Positions 1-8,450 are shown, counted from the first letter of the stretch. The stretch: DNA of 64,000 nucleotides from Ferruginibacter sp. (GCF_028288465.1 NZ_JAQBNR010000001.1:124001-188000); one strand, 5' to 3'. A program made the numbers and translations. Notes: a model not told the origin generated them from the sequence alone.

Positions 1-466
1 TGAGCTTGCATGTTCTTAGCTGGATAGTTTGTTTAATAAAGTCAAGCAGTTCCCTTACTTTACCAACAGAAGTGTATGGACCGAGGTATTGAGAACCGTC
101 GTTAATTTTTCTTCTTGTAAAAAAAACTCGTGGAAAGGGTTCGTTTTTTATGACAATGTAGGGATAAGATTTATCGTCCTTCAGATTAATATTAAATAAC
201 GGCTGAAATTTTTTAATGAGCGAATTCTCCAGCAAGAAAGCATCCTGCTCACTGTTTACAATGGTAAATTCAATCTTACGTATCCGTTGAACAAGTTCAT
301 GTGTTTTATAGTTGGTATAGGTTTTAGAAAAATAAGAACTTACTCTTTTACGCAGGCTTTTAGCTTTACCAACGTACAACAATTCATTATTACTATCATA
401 GTATTTATAAATGCCAGGCTGCAGCGGAATTGTAGCAGCCAATAAACCAAATTCTTGTTGTGTCAT
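1..466 (-). CDS. uvrC: UvrC, excinuclease ABC subunit C (5' part, cut by window edge)
   Basis: This is the N-terminal 155 residues of UvrC, the nuclease that makes the two cuts around a DNA lesion in nucleotide excision repair together with UvrA and UvrB. The GIY-YIG nuclease domain is clear: PGIYKYYD at about residues 17-24, LLYVGKAKSLRKRVSSYF at about 29-46, and the conserved ENSLIKKFQP at about 80-89. The reading frame starts at the ATG at 466 and runs off the left end of the window without a stop, so the UvrB-binding and C-terminal RNase H-like domains lie outside. The DNA upstream (467-495) separates it from a lipoprotein gene on the same strand. Identification is from family motifs and is firm. 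Confidence 0.93.
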   Translation of the reverse strand, partial: MTQQEFGLLAATIPLQPGIYKYYDSNNELLYVGKAKSLRKRVSSYFSKTYTNYKTHELVQRIRKIEFTIVNSEQDAFLLENSLIKKFQPLFNINLKDDKSYPYIVIKNEPFPRVFFTRRKINDGSQYLGPYTSVGKVRELLDFIKQTIQLRTCKL

Positions 467-495
467 TATTTATTAAGATTGTAAAAGGCACTTTT

Positions 496-1107
496 TTATT
501 CACTAAAATTCCAAGTGAATTTTTCTGCCTTCAATAAAACACTGGTTCCGTCAGGCTTGTTCAAAATGGTATTGATGCCGGCCCATTTGTTTGTTTTCCA
601 GGTTAATTGCTTCGTTATATTCCCATCTTTTCCTCTCAGTTGCTTTACCAGATAGATCTTCGAAATTTTTCCAGATTCAGGGTCGATATAAACATCCCAG
701 TGCCGCAGTGAGATTGAATCAGGTAAGGTTCTTACAGGATCGTATGTGAATGTAACGGCGTTTAAAGTTTGATCATTAAAAGAAGATTCTTTAAAAAATG
801 AAGTAAGGTTGGTTTCTTTTATTTCGGGAGAAAGAAAATCTTTTAGCAATGGAATCAAAGCATTTTGTTTTATCCATACAGAATCTGTTTTATCATTGAT
901 TACGGTCGTGTGTAGTGGGGTGACAAGTAAAGAATCAAAGGAACGGATTTGTCCCCTGATAAAAGATGTAACAGGAAAAAATGAATCTTTTTTCGCTTCA
1001 TTTATTGCCGGAGCAGAGTCTGCTGTAGTAGGAGCCAAGGCATTTTTTGTATTGTTATTACAGCTTGCTAAAACGAGGATAAAGACCGGAAAAAAAATAT
1101 TTTTCAT
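496..1107 (-). CDS. Putative lipoprotein of unknown function
   Basis: A 203-residue protein with a short hydrophobic signal segment ending in the lipobox LASC (Cys at about residue 16), so it is probably lipid-anchored after export. After the Cys comes an Asn/Thr/Ala-rich linker, then a globular part with alternating strands (for example the stretch with LRHWDVYIDPESGKISKIYL) that recalls small beta-rich periplasmic domains; I do not recognise a named family. Just upstream a TAATTTTA box ends 4 nt before the ATG, suggesting its own promoter and a leaderless mRNA. uvrC lies downstream on the same strand, 29 nt away. Function is not assigned. Confidence 0.75.
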   Translation of the reverse strand: MKNIFFPVFILVLASCNNNTKNALAPTTADSAPAINEAKKDSFFPVTSFIRGQIRSFDSLLVTPLHTTVINDKTDSVWIKQNALIPLLKDFLSPEIKETNLTSFFKESSFNDQTLNAVTFTYDPVRTLPDSISLRHWDVYIDPESGKISKIYLVKQLRGKDGNITKQLTWKTNKWAGINTILNKPDGTSVLLKAEKFTWNFSE

Positions 1108-1111
1108 GCGC

Positions 1112-1119
1112 TAAAATTA
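1112..1119 (-). promoter_or_regulatory. -7-like promoter box of the lipoprotein gene
   Basis: On the minus strand the sequence reads TAATTTTA, one base from the Bacteroidota -7 consensus TAnnTTTG. It ends 4 nt before the ATG at 1107. Transcription would then start at or next to the start codon. Confidence 0.45.
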
Positions 1120-1137
1120 AACAGAAAGATGATGTAA

Positions 1138-1176
1138 AACAAAAACCGCAGTTGCGGGCGTACTGCGGTTTTTGTT
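1138..1176 (-). terminator. Strong intrinsic terminator hairpin
   Basis: A perfect 15-bp inverted repeat: AACAAAAACCGCAGT at 1138-1152 and its complement at 1162-1176, around a 9-nt loop. The GC-rich core is flanked by A and T runs on both sides, so it can work on either strand. It sits just past the 3' end of the gene at 1227-2780 and most likely ends that transcript. Confidence 0.8.
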
Positions 1177-1226
1177 AAAAGAAATTGGTAAATTGAAAGA
1201 GGCTTGCAATAAACAAATGATAGTTA

Positions 1227-2780
1227 TTATTTCAACAACTTGGTGATACCGAACTTAAAGCCATAGTTGTTTAACTTTTCCTGGATGATATAGCGCTTAC
1301 TGTTGGTTGTAAATAACTGTTTCCTGAATTGTGGTCCAAACTGAAATGTAATCCCTTTGTCTGTTTTATAGCTTACAAATGTTTCAAAGCCTGCATTCAC
1401 ATTCCAGTGGTTTAACAGTGAAGTTTCTTTTATATAATTTCTTTTGTCAGAAGAAAGCAAATAGGATTTGCCTCCCATTACATAAGTTGGTTGTATTGTT
1501 GCACCTATATTCCATTGTAAGTTTTCATTACCTGCTATTTTTAAGTCCATACCCACAGGTAATGAAATCTGAAAAGTTTCATTGTGTAATTTAACGGTAG
1601 ATATACCATCAATATTAGAATAAGAAGTTGACCTGTATGCAGGATAAGGCTGATGAGATTCAGAAGAAACAAGCGTAATTGTAGTTGCAACCGGGTGAGA
1701 ATTAGTAAAAGCATCCGAATTGTACATGGTGAAATTGAGTTGCAAACCAGTTCTTATTCTAAGCCCTTTTAACACCGGATAGGTAAAACCACTTCCTATT
1801 TCCAGTCCGTAGGAGGGATGTTGTGCAACATCCTGGTTTACGTCAGCACCATCTGAAATAGTATTTTTTAGTTGCCTGTAAACCACAGATGGAGTGAAAT
1901 ACATTTGCCACCCTAACTTACCTGCCCATTTTTTGGGAGCTGGTCTGTTATACATTGCATAATTTTCAACCCATGCTTTTTCTTCATCTGATAGAATCAA
2001 TGTTTCATTTTTATCAGTTGATATTGTTTCTGCAGATAAAAGCGCTTTATTTTTGAGGCTGACATCATTGGCTGATAAATCGGTTTCACTTCCGGTTACC
2101 ATATTTTTTTCTGACGTAACGTTATTTACATTCTGGTGTCTGATTTTGTTTTCCGAATTATCCAGTGAAACAATCAGCACCTTGTTGTGAAATATCGCCG
2201 GCCTGTTTGCAGGTATAGTCTTGAAATCAGGGTCATTTTTGATAGGGGCGATTTCAGTTGATTCAATTTTAGCCAATGAAATAAAATGCTCGTGAGTTAA
2301 ATTGTCGCCGGTGCTTTTGTTAGTCACACCGGACAGTGTCTTAACCAGATTCGGCGGTTCCTGCAGATTGTTAACACTTTCACTGGACATGTCCTGTTGT
2401 TCAATGTTATCAATAAAAGATTGACCAGAGAAGTTTAAAGTAGAATTATTTGCAAATGGTTTAGATGGTTGGTTGTTAAAATGTTTTTTGTCTAAAAGCG
2501 GAATGTAAATAGAAGTGGTGGGATCAGCCGGTTTAGTTTCATTATGTTGATTTTGCGAAGCGAATCGTTTGCCTGCATTTTTTGTATCTGTATTCAGGTA
2601 GCCGGTTAAAAGAAGAATGCCTATTAAAGTAATACTCATTGCGACAGATGGCCATTTTCTACCAGGATGAATATTGTTATAAATGCTGTGCCATACTCGT
2701 TTTTCAGGATACATTTTAAATTCATCTGACCTGTCCTTAAGCAACCGTTCAAAACTATCTATATCTAAATTTCTCTCCAT
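1227..2780 (-). CDS. Anti-sigma-like membrane protein with C-terminal beta-barrel-like domain
   Basis: A 517-residue protein lying directly downstream of an ECF sigma factor gene, in the place where anti-sigma factors usually sit. The first 45 residues are charged and probably cytoplasmic; one membrane helix follows at about residues 46-61 (VAMSITLIGILLLTGYL). A long polar region rich in Asn, Ser and Thr covers about 65-280. The last 230 residues, beginning near LGWQMYFTPSVVYRQL, have alternating aromatic strands and end in FGITKLLK, like the small outer-membrane beta-barrel (PorT-like) domain of Bacteroidota. The context suggests it controls or senses for the sigma factor (inference). It could instead be a surface-linked envelope protein. 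The gene ends before a strong terminator. Confidence 0.7.
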   Translation of the reverse strand: MERNLDIDSFERLLKDRSDEFKMYPEKRVWHSIYNNIHPGRKWPSVAMSITLIGILLLTGYLNTDTKNAGKRFASQNQHNETKPADPTTSIYIPLLDKKHFNNQPSKPFANNSTLNFSGQSFIDNIEQQDMSSESVNNLQEPPNLVKTLSGVTNKSTGDNLTHEHFISLAKIESTEIAPIKNDPDFKTIPANRPAIFHNKVLIVSLDNSENKIRHQNVNNVTSEKNMVTGSETDLSANDVSLKNKALLSAETISTDKNETLILSDEEKAWVENYAMYNRPAPKKWAGKLGWQMYFTPSVVYRQLKNTISDGADVNQDVAQHPSYGLEIGSGFTYPVLKGLRIRTGLQLNFTMYNSDAFTNSHPVATTITLVSSESHQPYPAYRSTSYSNIDGISTVKLHNETFQISLPVGMDLKIAGNENLQWNIGATIQPTYVMGGKSYLLSSDKRNYIKETSLLNHWNVNAGFETFVSYKTDKGITFQFGPQFRKQLFTTNSKRYIIQEKLNNYGFKFGITKLLK

Positions 2781-2856
2781 TATCGACGAAATTTCTGTTG
2801 GTTTTGGTAAAAAGCAATCGTTAATCTAATTCGTATGTTTTATTAGTCTGGTCGTT

Positions 2857-3444
2857 TTAATTTGAAGCTACAGCTCCCGTCAATGCAACACCGCTTTTGG
2901 TTCTTGGCTTCAGTAAAATGTTTTTCTTAATTAAAATATCTTCCAACATAGCCTTCGCCCTTGTATATTGCGAACGGCTGGTGCTTTCTTCAATGTCAAG
3001 CATATCCCCGATTTCTTTGTGTGAATAGCCTTCCACAGCATACAAATTCAATACTGTACGATAGCCTACCGGAAGTAACCGGATGCATTCAACCACCTGT
3101 TTCGCCTGCATTATAGAAGGGATCGTTTCTTCGCGTATGCCAATGCCATTTGCATAATTAATATCAACACTGTCAGAAAACTTTTTGTTTTTTTTGAGGA
3201 TATTAATACAAGTGTGCACCACAATTCTTCTTATCCATCCTTCCAGCGCACCTTCATTGCGGTATTGATGGATCTGAGCAAATACTTTAATAAAACCTTC
3301 CTGCAGCATGTCTTCGGCATCTTCCCTGTTTTTTGCGAAGCGATAGCATACGCCAAGCATTTTAGGGCTTAAACGCATATACAACGCTTCCTGAGCGGCG
3401 GCATTATTTTCAAGACATCCATTAAGCATGGTCTCTTCTGTCAT
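2857..3444 (-). CDS. ECF-type RNA polymerase sigma-70 factor
   Basis: A 195-residue alternative sigma factor. Region 2 covers about residues 18-85, with LYMRLSPKMLGVCYRFAKN and the core-binding REDAEDMLQEGFIKVF; region 4 covers about 115-165, with LPVGYRTVLNLYAVEGYSHKEIGDML, a helix-turn-helix for the -35 region. No region 1 or 3 is present, as expected for extracytoplasmic-function (ECF) factors. It lies 76 nt upstream of the membrane protein gene on the same strand, which fits a sigma/anti-sigma pair. A TATATTTA box near 3465-3472, one base from consensus, may be its promoter. Which regulon it controls cannot be read from the window. Confidence 0.92.
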   Translation of the reverse strand: MTEETMLNGCLENNAAAQEALYMRLSPKMLGVCYRFAKNREDAEDMLQEGFIKVFAQIHQYRNEGALEGWIRRIVVHTCINILKKNKKFSDSVDINYANGIGIREETIPSIMQAKQVVECIRLLPVGYRTVLNLYAVEGYSHKEIGDMLDIEESTSRSQYTRAKAMLEDILIKKNILLKPRTKSGVALTGAVASN

Positions 3445-3570
3445 AGTTGTGCTTGGTTTAACACCTTAAATATAGACAATTTAAGCCTATTAGTTGCTGC
3501 TTTGCAATAAAAATTATACACCTGTTGCTTAATAACAACCATAAAAATCGCCGTTGCAAATATTACGGTA

Positions 3571-4073
3571 TTATTTTATTGCGGGCGGCCTTTTTCTTGC
3601 AAGGCTGTCTGCTGGTGTATTAGCCTTTATACTGTCTCTCAAAGCGGTGGCCCAGGCTGTGAGCACCTGCTTTTTATCAGCTGAAAGTATTGCGTATTTG
3701 TGAATAAGAGTATAGGAAGACAATGGCATTTCATCTTCTTTCACATGCTCATAATCTCCTCCAGTTTTTTGTATTGCCTTACTATGCCTTAGGTTGCAAA
3801 TTCAGAAAAGTTAACTTCTCTTTTTCCTTCATTGATATGATTGGTTAACCACCAGTCAACCGGCTGTATTTTTGAATACCAGGGGTAAACTGTATTGTTG
3901 CTGTGGCAGTCGTAACAACTCGTCTTTAAAATGTCGTGTACGTTTTGTGGTATTATATACTTTTTGCTGATGTCATTCACGAGCATCGCATCCTCCGAGC
4001 TGCTATTTTTTGCCGGATGAATAAATTGTATTATCACCAGGATAACAAGCAACACAAGCAGTACTTTTTTCAT
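3571..4073 (-). pseudogene. Haem-binding domain protein, broken by a stop codon and a frameshift
   Basis: The N-terminal 94 residues start at the ATG at 4073 with a membrane/signal helix (KKVLLVLLVILVIIQF) and carry the CxxCH haem site (SCYDCHSNNT) and the WYSKIQPVDWWL motif of small Bacteroidota haem-binding proteins. The frame then meets TAA at 3789-3791, after EFAT. Past this stop the same frame still encodes RQYKKLEEI, as expected in the family. It then loses frame near 3750, and another frame continues with EHVKEDEMPLSSYTLIHK and a C-terminus ending at the stop at 3571-3573. Restoring one G (ATTATG-GAGCAT) joins the parts. Two separate lesions argue for decay rather than one sequencing error. 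A truncated 94-residue product could still be made. Confidence 0.8.
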
Positions 4074-4145
4074 GGTTAAGTTTTATGGATAAAAAGAACA
4101 AAATAGTACGAAAGCATTGAGCAAGGAAATTTATTCACCAACAAA

Positions 4146-5663
4146 TCAGCCGATCAAAATATTGCCCGTCATTTCTTTCGGAATTGCCAGCCCCATCATG
4201 GTTAAAATGCTAGGGGCGACATCTCCCAATTTGCCACTTTTCACAACACCTCTCCATTCATTATCAATAACAAAAAACGGCACCAGGTTCAGCGAATGCG
4301 CAGTGTTGGGCGTGCCATCCGGATTAATTTCATAATCTGCATTACCATGATCTGCCAGCAGGAAAACTGCATAATCGCTTGCCAAAGCAGCCGTAACAAC
4401 TTTCTCTACGCATGTGTCTACTGTTTCCACTGCTTTTATTACTGCATCCCAAACGCCTGTGTGACCCACCATGTCTGCGTTAGCAAAATTTAAGCAAATA
4501 AAATCAGCCGTTTTATTTTCAATTTCCGGAACAATTGCTGCAGCTACTTCATAAGCGCTCATTTCTGGTTGTAAATCGTATGTAGCTACTTTTGGAGACT
4601 GAATCATAATTCTTTTTTCTCCTTCAAAAGGCACTTCTCTGCCACCGCTGAAAAAGAAAGATACATGCGGGTACTTTTCAGTTTCGGCAATACGTATCTG
4701 TGTTTTGTTGTTTTGCTCTAAAATTTCACCCAGTGTATTTTTAAGATCATCATTTTTAAAAACAACATGTACGTTTTCAAAAGACTGATCATACTGCGTC
4801 ATGGTTGTGTAATGCAGGTTTAACTTATGCATGCCAAACTCAGCCATGTTTTGCTGAGTAAGCACTTCTGTTATTTCTCGGCAGCGGTCAGTTCTAAAAT
4901 TGAAGCTGATAACCACATCACCTTCCTTAATTTTTGTATCAGCAACATTGCTGTTAATAATGGGTTTTATAAATTCATCAGTTATGCCTTCATCGTATAA
5001 TTTTTTGATAGCTCCCAAAACATCATTTGTAGCTATGCCAGTTGCATGTACCATTGCATCATACGCCAGTTTAACTCTTTCCCATCTTTTATCACGGTCC
5101 ATTCCATAATATCTCCCTGTTATTGTCGCTATATCACCGGCTGAAGTCTGCAGATGATTTTGCAAATCTGTTAAAAAGCCCAATCCGCTTTTAGGGTCGG
5201 TATCCCTGCCATCAGTAAACGCATGAACCAATACATTCTGCAGGCCTTGCGCTGCACAAAGTGAAGCCAGTGCTTTAACATGATTGATATGAGAATGCAC
5301 ACCGCCATCACTTACCAAACCCAGCAAATGCAATGTTTTATTGTTTTCTTTGGCGTAGCTGATTGCATTCAGCAAGGTTGGGTTTTGTTGAAATTCACCA
5401 CTTCGGATGGCGACATTTATTCTTTGCAGTTCCTGGTAAACAATTCTTCCTGCACCTAAATTTAAATGACCAACCTCACTATTGCCCATCTGTCCTTCAG
5501 GCAATCCTACATCTTCGCCGCAGGTAACCAAAGTTGCATTGGGATATTTGGTATATAAAGAGCTAACAAAAGGGGTTTTGGCGTGCTGAATGGCATCACT
5601 GCTTTTAATTTTGCCGAGTCCCCATCCATCCATGATTATTAGTATTGCTTTTTTGTCTTTCAT
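4146..5663 (-). CDS. gpmI: 2,3-bisphosphoglycerate-independent phosphoglycerate mutase
   Basis: Interconverts 3- and 2-phosphoglycerate in glycolysis and gluconeogenesis with metal ions and no bisphosphoglycerate cofactor. The 505-residue length is normal. The alkaline-phosphatase-fold metal site starts with MDGWG (Asp12), and the phospho-acceptor serine is Ser62 in MGNSEVGHLNLGAGR. The substrate loop HAFTDGRDTDP at about 147-157 and the C-terminal metal ligands in LLADHGNADY are all present, so the enzyme looks intact. A TAACTTTA box ends 4 nt before the ATG. The gene stands alone between the broken haem-protein gene and the divergent DUF4783 gene. Confidence 0.97.
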   Translation of the reverse strand: MKDKKAILIIMDGWGLGKIKSSDAIQHAKTPFVSSLYTKYPNATLVTCGEDVGLPEGQMGNSEVGHLNLGAGRIVYQELQRINVAIRSGEFQQNPTLLNAISYAKENNKTLHLLGLVSDGGVHSHINHVKALASLCAAQGLQNVLVHAFTDGRDTDPKSGLGFLTDLQNHLQTSAGDIATITGRYYGMDRDKRWERVKLAYDAMVHATGIATNDVLGAIKKLYDEGITDEFIKPIINSNVADTKIKEGDVVISFNFRTDRCREITEVLTQQNMAEFGMHKLNLHYTTMTQYDQSFENVHVVFKNDDLKNTLGEILEQNNKTQIRIAETEKYPHVSFFFSGGREVPFEGEKRIMIQSPKVATYDLQPEMSAYEVAAAIVPEIENKTADFICLNFANADMVGHTGVWDAVIKAVETVDTCVEKVVTAALASDYAVFLLADHGNADYEINPDGTPNTAHSLNLVPFFVIDNEWRGVVKSGKLGDVAPSILTMMGLAIPKEMTGNILIG

Positions 5664-5667
5664 GGTG

Positions 5668-5675
5668 TAAAGTTA
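5668..5675 (-). promoter_or_regulatory. -7-like promoter box of gpmI
   Basis: The minus strand reads TAACTTTA, then CACC, then the ATG at 5663. It differs from TAnnTTTG only in the last base. The 4-nt gap predicts a leaderless transcript. Confidence 0.45.
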
Positions 5676-5794
5676 ACTTTTTTGCAGCTTTTATAAAAAG
5701 CTTATTGTCATTGTAATAGATCGCTTTATCTTTCAGCCTAAAATATTATTCGGAGCTGGCACGTTTTTAGCAAAATGACCACTAAAATTTCTTT

Positions 5795-6187
5795 ATGAAA
5801 CGCTTCTTTACGATTGTTCCAATACTTACCGGCCTGTTTTTATCCTCTTTTACCTTGAAAGTTGGGATTGATGATGTAATAGCTGCCATGCAAACAGGCA
5901 ACTCCTCTCAAATAGCGAAATTTTTTGACAATACCGTTGAAATTACCATGCCCGATAAAAGCAATAGCTATAGTAAAAGCCAGGGAGAACTTGTACTGAA
6001 AGATTTTTTTGCCACTAACATAGTAAAAAGCTTTGAAGTGATTCATAAAGGTCAGAATGCAGGTTCACAATCGCAGTATTGCATCGGGAAACTTGTCACC
6101 AAAGCCGGTACTTACCGAACGACTGTGTATATGAAGCAAAAGGGGGACCTGCAGGTAATTCAGGAATTGCGTTTTGAAAATCATTGA
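5795..6187 (+). CDS. DUF4783 domain protein, exported
   Basis: A 130-residue protein with an N-terminal signal peptide (residues 1-20, hydrophobic core ending near SSFTL) followed by a compact NTF2-like alpha/beta fold. The pattern DDVIAAMQTGNSSQIAKFFDNTVEI, FFATN and the final LQVIQELRFE strand match the DUF4783 family found throughout Bacteroidota, often beside nadC. Residues 22-130 make up the whole domain. Function is unknown; the family is thought to be periplasmic. An intrinsic terminator follows directly, so it is probably its own transcription unit, with nadC restarted from a separate promoter. Confidence 0.85.
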   Translation: MKRFFTIVPILTGLFLSSFTLKVGIDDVIAAMQTGNSSQIAKFFDNTVEITMPDKSNSYSKSQGELVLKDFFATNIVKSFEVIHKGQNAGSQSQYCIGKLVTKAGTYRTTVYMKQKGDLQVIQELRFENH

Positions 6188-6218
6188 CTTTATTTTTATC
6201 TTCCGCCAATATATTATT

Positions 6219-6250
6219 AACCTGTAAGACTTTTTCTCTTACAGGTTTTT
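6219..6250 (+). terminator. Intrinsic terminator after the DUF4783 gene
   Basis: An 11-bp perfect inverted repeat, AACCTGTAAGA at 6219-6229 and its complement at 6237-6247, with a 7-nt loop. It is followed by a run of T with one A. Confidence 0.85.
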
Positions 6251-6257
6251 TATTTTT

Positions 6258-6265
6258 TACATTTG
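6258..6265 (+). promoter_or_regulatory. -7 promoter box of nadC
   Basis: TACATTTG matches the Bacteroidota -7 consensus TAnnTTTG exactly. It ends 6 nt before the ATG at 6272 and lies just past the preceding terminator. This supports the ATG over the upstream TTG at 6263, which falls inside the box. Confidence 0.55.
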
Positions 6266-6271
6266 CCTGCT

Positions 6272-7141
6272 ATGAATTATAACGAACAGCTAAACCTGCT
6301 GATAAAAAACGCACTGGCAGAAGATATCGGCGATGGAGATCATTCTACTTTATCAAGTATAGATGCAACGGCCAATGGTAAAGCAATACTTAAAATTAAA
6401 GAAGAAGGTATCCTGGCGGGAGTTACAGTAGCTGAAAAAATATTTCGTTATGTGCAACCTGACGTTACTTTTTCAATCCTTAAAAAGGATGGCGAACCGA
6501 TGCATTTTGGTGAACTGGCATTTGAGGTAGAAGCAAGGGTACATACTATTTTGCAAACGGAAAGACTGGTGCTGAACACCATGCAACGCATGAGCGGTAT
6601 TGCTACACTTACGAAATTATATACCGATAAATTAAAAGGCTATAAGACAAAATTGCTTGATACGAGGAAGACAACTCCTAATTTCAGGTTGCTTGAAAAA
6701 GAAGCTGTACGCATAGGCGGTGGCGTTAACCATCGTTTTGGTTTATTTGATATGATTATGCTCAAGGACAATCACATTGATTATTGTGGCGGTATAGAAA
6801 AGGCTATTAATAAGGCGTACGATTACGTGCAAAATGTAAAACCCGGATTACTGATTGAGGTGGAAACCAGATCTATTGAAGACGTGCAAAAAGTATTGGC
6901 AACTGGCAAGGTAAACAGGATAATGCTGGATAATTTTACACCTGCATTAATAACCGAAGCCTTGCAAATTATCAAAGGTCAGTATGAAACAGAAGCCAGC
7001 GGTGGCATTAACCTGGCCAATATTGAAAGCTACGCTGCAACCGGTGTTGATTATATTTCCAGCGGAGCAATTATACATCAGGCAAGAAGCCTGGATTTGA
7101 GTTTAAAGGCCTCCATACCCGGTAGACTTAAAACTGTATGA
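6272..7141 (+). CDS. nadC: Nicotinate-nucleotide pyrophosphorylase (quinolinate phosphoribosyltransferase)
   Basis: Turns quinolinate and PRPP into nicotinate mononucleotide, the last step of de novo pyridine ring synthesis. From the ATG at 6272 the protein has 289 residues, the usual size. Visible motifs are EDIGDGDHST near the N-terminus, the substrate-binding TERLVLNTMQRMSGIAT, LLDTRKTTPNFRLLEK, the phosphate-binding GGVNHRFGLFDMIMLKDNH and EVETRS, and the C-terminal SGGINLANI and YISSGAIIH. A TTG at 6263 would add three residues but overlaps the promoter box, so the ATG is preferred. No nadA or nadB lies nearby; nadE at 10.7 kb belongs to the same pathway. Confidence 0.96.
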   Translation: MNYNEQLNLLIKNALAEDIGDGDHSTLSSIDATANGKAILKIKEEGILAGVTVAEKIFRYVQPDVTFSILKKDGEPMHFGELAFEVEARVHTILQTERLVLNTMQRMSGIATLTKLYTDKLKGYKTKLLDTRKTTPNFRLLEKEAVRIGGGVNHRFGLFDMIMLKDNHIDYCGGIEKAINKAYDYVQNVKPGLLIEVETRSIEDVQKVLATGKVNRIMLDNFTPALITEALQIIKGQYETEASGGINLANIESYAATGVDYISSGAIIHQARSLDLSLKASIPGRLKTV

Positions 7142-7314
7142 GTAATAGCGTAAATAATGCAACTGGATTAATTTTGAAATAAATCAAGATTAAACTTACA
7201 GCGATTATGAACCTGATGACTTACGTTTAAATGCAAAAATTACAATAAACAATAATTTTATACTGGAAATATCGTTGATGAACTAGTGTTATTTCAAAAA
7301 AGCAAACAGTAGCC

Positions 7315-7662
7315 ATGGCACAAAAAAAAATAACATCTTTGGGTGGATTGGTTTATTCAACAGATCCCAATTTTAAACCGGAGACTGGAAATGTGGAGGA
7401 AGATGAAACATTGCCACCTGCCCAGCAAAAGCTAAAGATTTGGTTAGATAAAAAACACCGGGCAGGAAAAGCAGTTACTTTAATTGAAGGTTTCACAGGA
7501 AGAAATACTGACAGGGAAGACTTGGGAAAACAACTGAAAAGTTTTTGTGGTACCGGAGGTTCGGTTAAAGACGGCGAAATCATTGTTCAGGGCGATAACA
7601 GGGACAAAGTATTGCAATGGTTACAAAAAAATGGATACACTAATTCAAAAAAAGCAGGTTAG
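7315..7662 (+). CDS. SUI1/eIF1-like translation factor (YciH family)
   Basis: A 115-residue protein whose second half (about residues 40-112) is the SUI1 fold: KAVTLIEGFTGRNTDREDLGKQLKSF, CGTGGSVKDGEIIVQGD and RDKVLQWLQKNGY. Bacterial SUI1 proteins resemble eIF1 and are thought to affect the accuracy of translation initiation; E. coli YciH is the known example. The first 35 residues are a flexible, acidic leader. It converges with the 4Fe-4S gene on the other strand with only 12 nt between them. The upstream 173 nt (7142-7314) shows no gene. Confidence 0.9.
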   Translation: MAQKKITSLGGLVYSTDPNFKPETGNVEEDETLPPAQQKLKIWLDKKHRAGKAVTLIEGFTGRNTDREDLGKQLKSFCGTGGSVKDGEIIVQGDNRDKVLQWLQKNGYTNSKKAG

Positions 7663-7674
7663 TTCTGGAATGCT

Positions 7675-7908
7675 TTATGGTTGTGTTGAATTAGGCTCTG
7701 TAACAATACTTAACGCACCGCTCGGACATTTTTTTATCTGCTCAATAATTATGGGAGTTGATGATTGCCTTATATCTATCCAAGGTCTTCGCCGGGGATC
7801 AAACACGGCAGGTAAACCTTTGAAACAAATACCAGAGTGTTTGCATAAGGAAGGTTGCCACAAAATGGTGATTTCTCCATTGGAATAATGATGGGTTGAA
7901 GCAGGCAT
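7675..7908 (-). CDS. Divergent 4Fe-4S mono-cluster protein (Fer4_19 / YjdI-like)
   Basis: A 77-residue protein from the ATG at 7908; a TTG four codons upstream is less likely. It matches the small Fer4_19 family: GEITILWQPSLCKHSGICFKGLP near the N-terminus, VFDPRRRPWI in the middle and the KCPSGALS signature at about residues 61-68. The Cys residues in CKHSGIC and KCPSGAL can hold one iron-sulfur cluster. Homologues are small electron-transfer or redox-sensing proteins, often fused to or beside acetyltransferase or CDGSH domains; no such partner is nearby here. Confidence 0.85.
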   Translation of the reverse strand: MPASTHHYSNGEITILWQPSLCKHSGICFKGLPAVFDPRRRPWIDIRQSSTPIIIEQIKKCPSGALSIVTEPNSTQP

Positions 7909-7986
7909 ATGTTTTAACAATTAACTTATATCAATTTACAACAATTGGCTGATTTTTAAACTATTTTTACAAAAAGCGACCAATAC

Positions 7987-8373
7987 ATGATCTCAAAAAT
8001 ATCAGAAGGAATTACGGTAAGTGTTGAAACTTTTTTTCAGCCGGAATACAGCAATCCATCTGAAAATGAGTATATGTTTGCCTACCGGATTACCATACAA
8101 AATAACAATTCCTATCCAGTAAAGTTATTACGCAGGCACTGGTATATATATGATGCCACCGGAAGCTTAAGGGAAGTTGAAGGTGAAGGAGTTGTAGGGT
8201 TGCAACCGCAAATCAATCCAGGGGAGGAATATCAATACATCAGTGGCTGTAACCTGCGTACAGAAATGGGCAAGATGTACGGCACTTATTTAATGGAAAA
8301 TATTAATAGTGGTAAGGAGTTCGACGTAACTATACCTGCTTTTGAAATGACAGTTCCTTTTAAGATGAATTAA
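7987..8373 (+). CDS. apaG: ApaG protein (Co2+/Mg2+ efflux-related)
   Basis: A 128-residue single-domain protein of the ApaG/DUF525 family. Typical motifs are ISEGITVSVETFFQPEYS, YRITIQNNNSYPVKLLRRHWYI, the glycine-rich EVEGEGVVGLQPQINPGEEYQYISG and MGTY-like MYGTYLM. The fold is a fibronectin-III-like beta sandwich. In enterobacteria apaG mutants change cobalt resistance and magnesium efflux, but the biochemical role is unsettled. The gene sits alone, divergent from the 4Fe-4S gene and 77 nt upstream of the desaturase. Confidence 0.94.
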   Translation: MISKISEGITVSVETFFQPEYSNPSENEYMFAYRITIQNNNSYPVKLLRRHWYIYDATGSLREVEGEGVVGLQPQINPGEEYQYISGCNLRTEMGKMYGTYLMENINSGKEFDVTIPAFEMTVPFKMN

Positions 8374-8450
8374 AGCGATACTTTATCATTTCATATTCAG
8401 CTTATTTACCTACCTTGGAATGTGCAAAATAAAAAATACCAATATCCATC

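Noticed and set aside
809..1114. Plus-strand frame opposite the lipoprotein
   Set aside because: It mirrors a better-supported gene with signal peptide and lipobox; no domain or start context.
7547..7888. Plus-strand frame overlapping the SUI1 and 4Fe-4S genes
   Set aside because: It overlaps the end of the SUI1 gene and is antisense to the motif-bearing 4Fe-4S gene; no recognisable domain.
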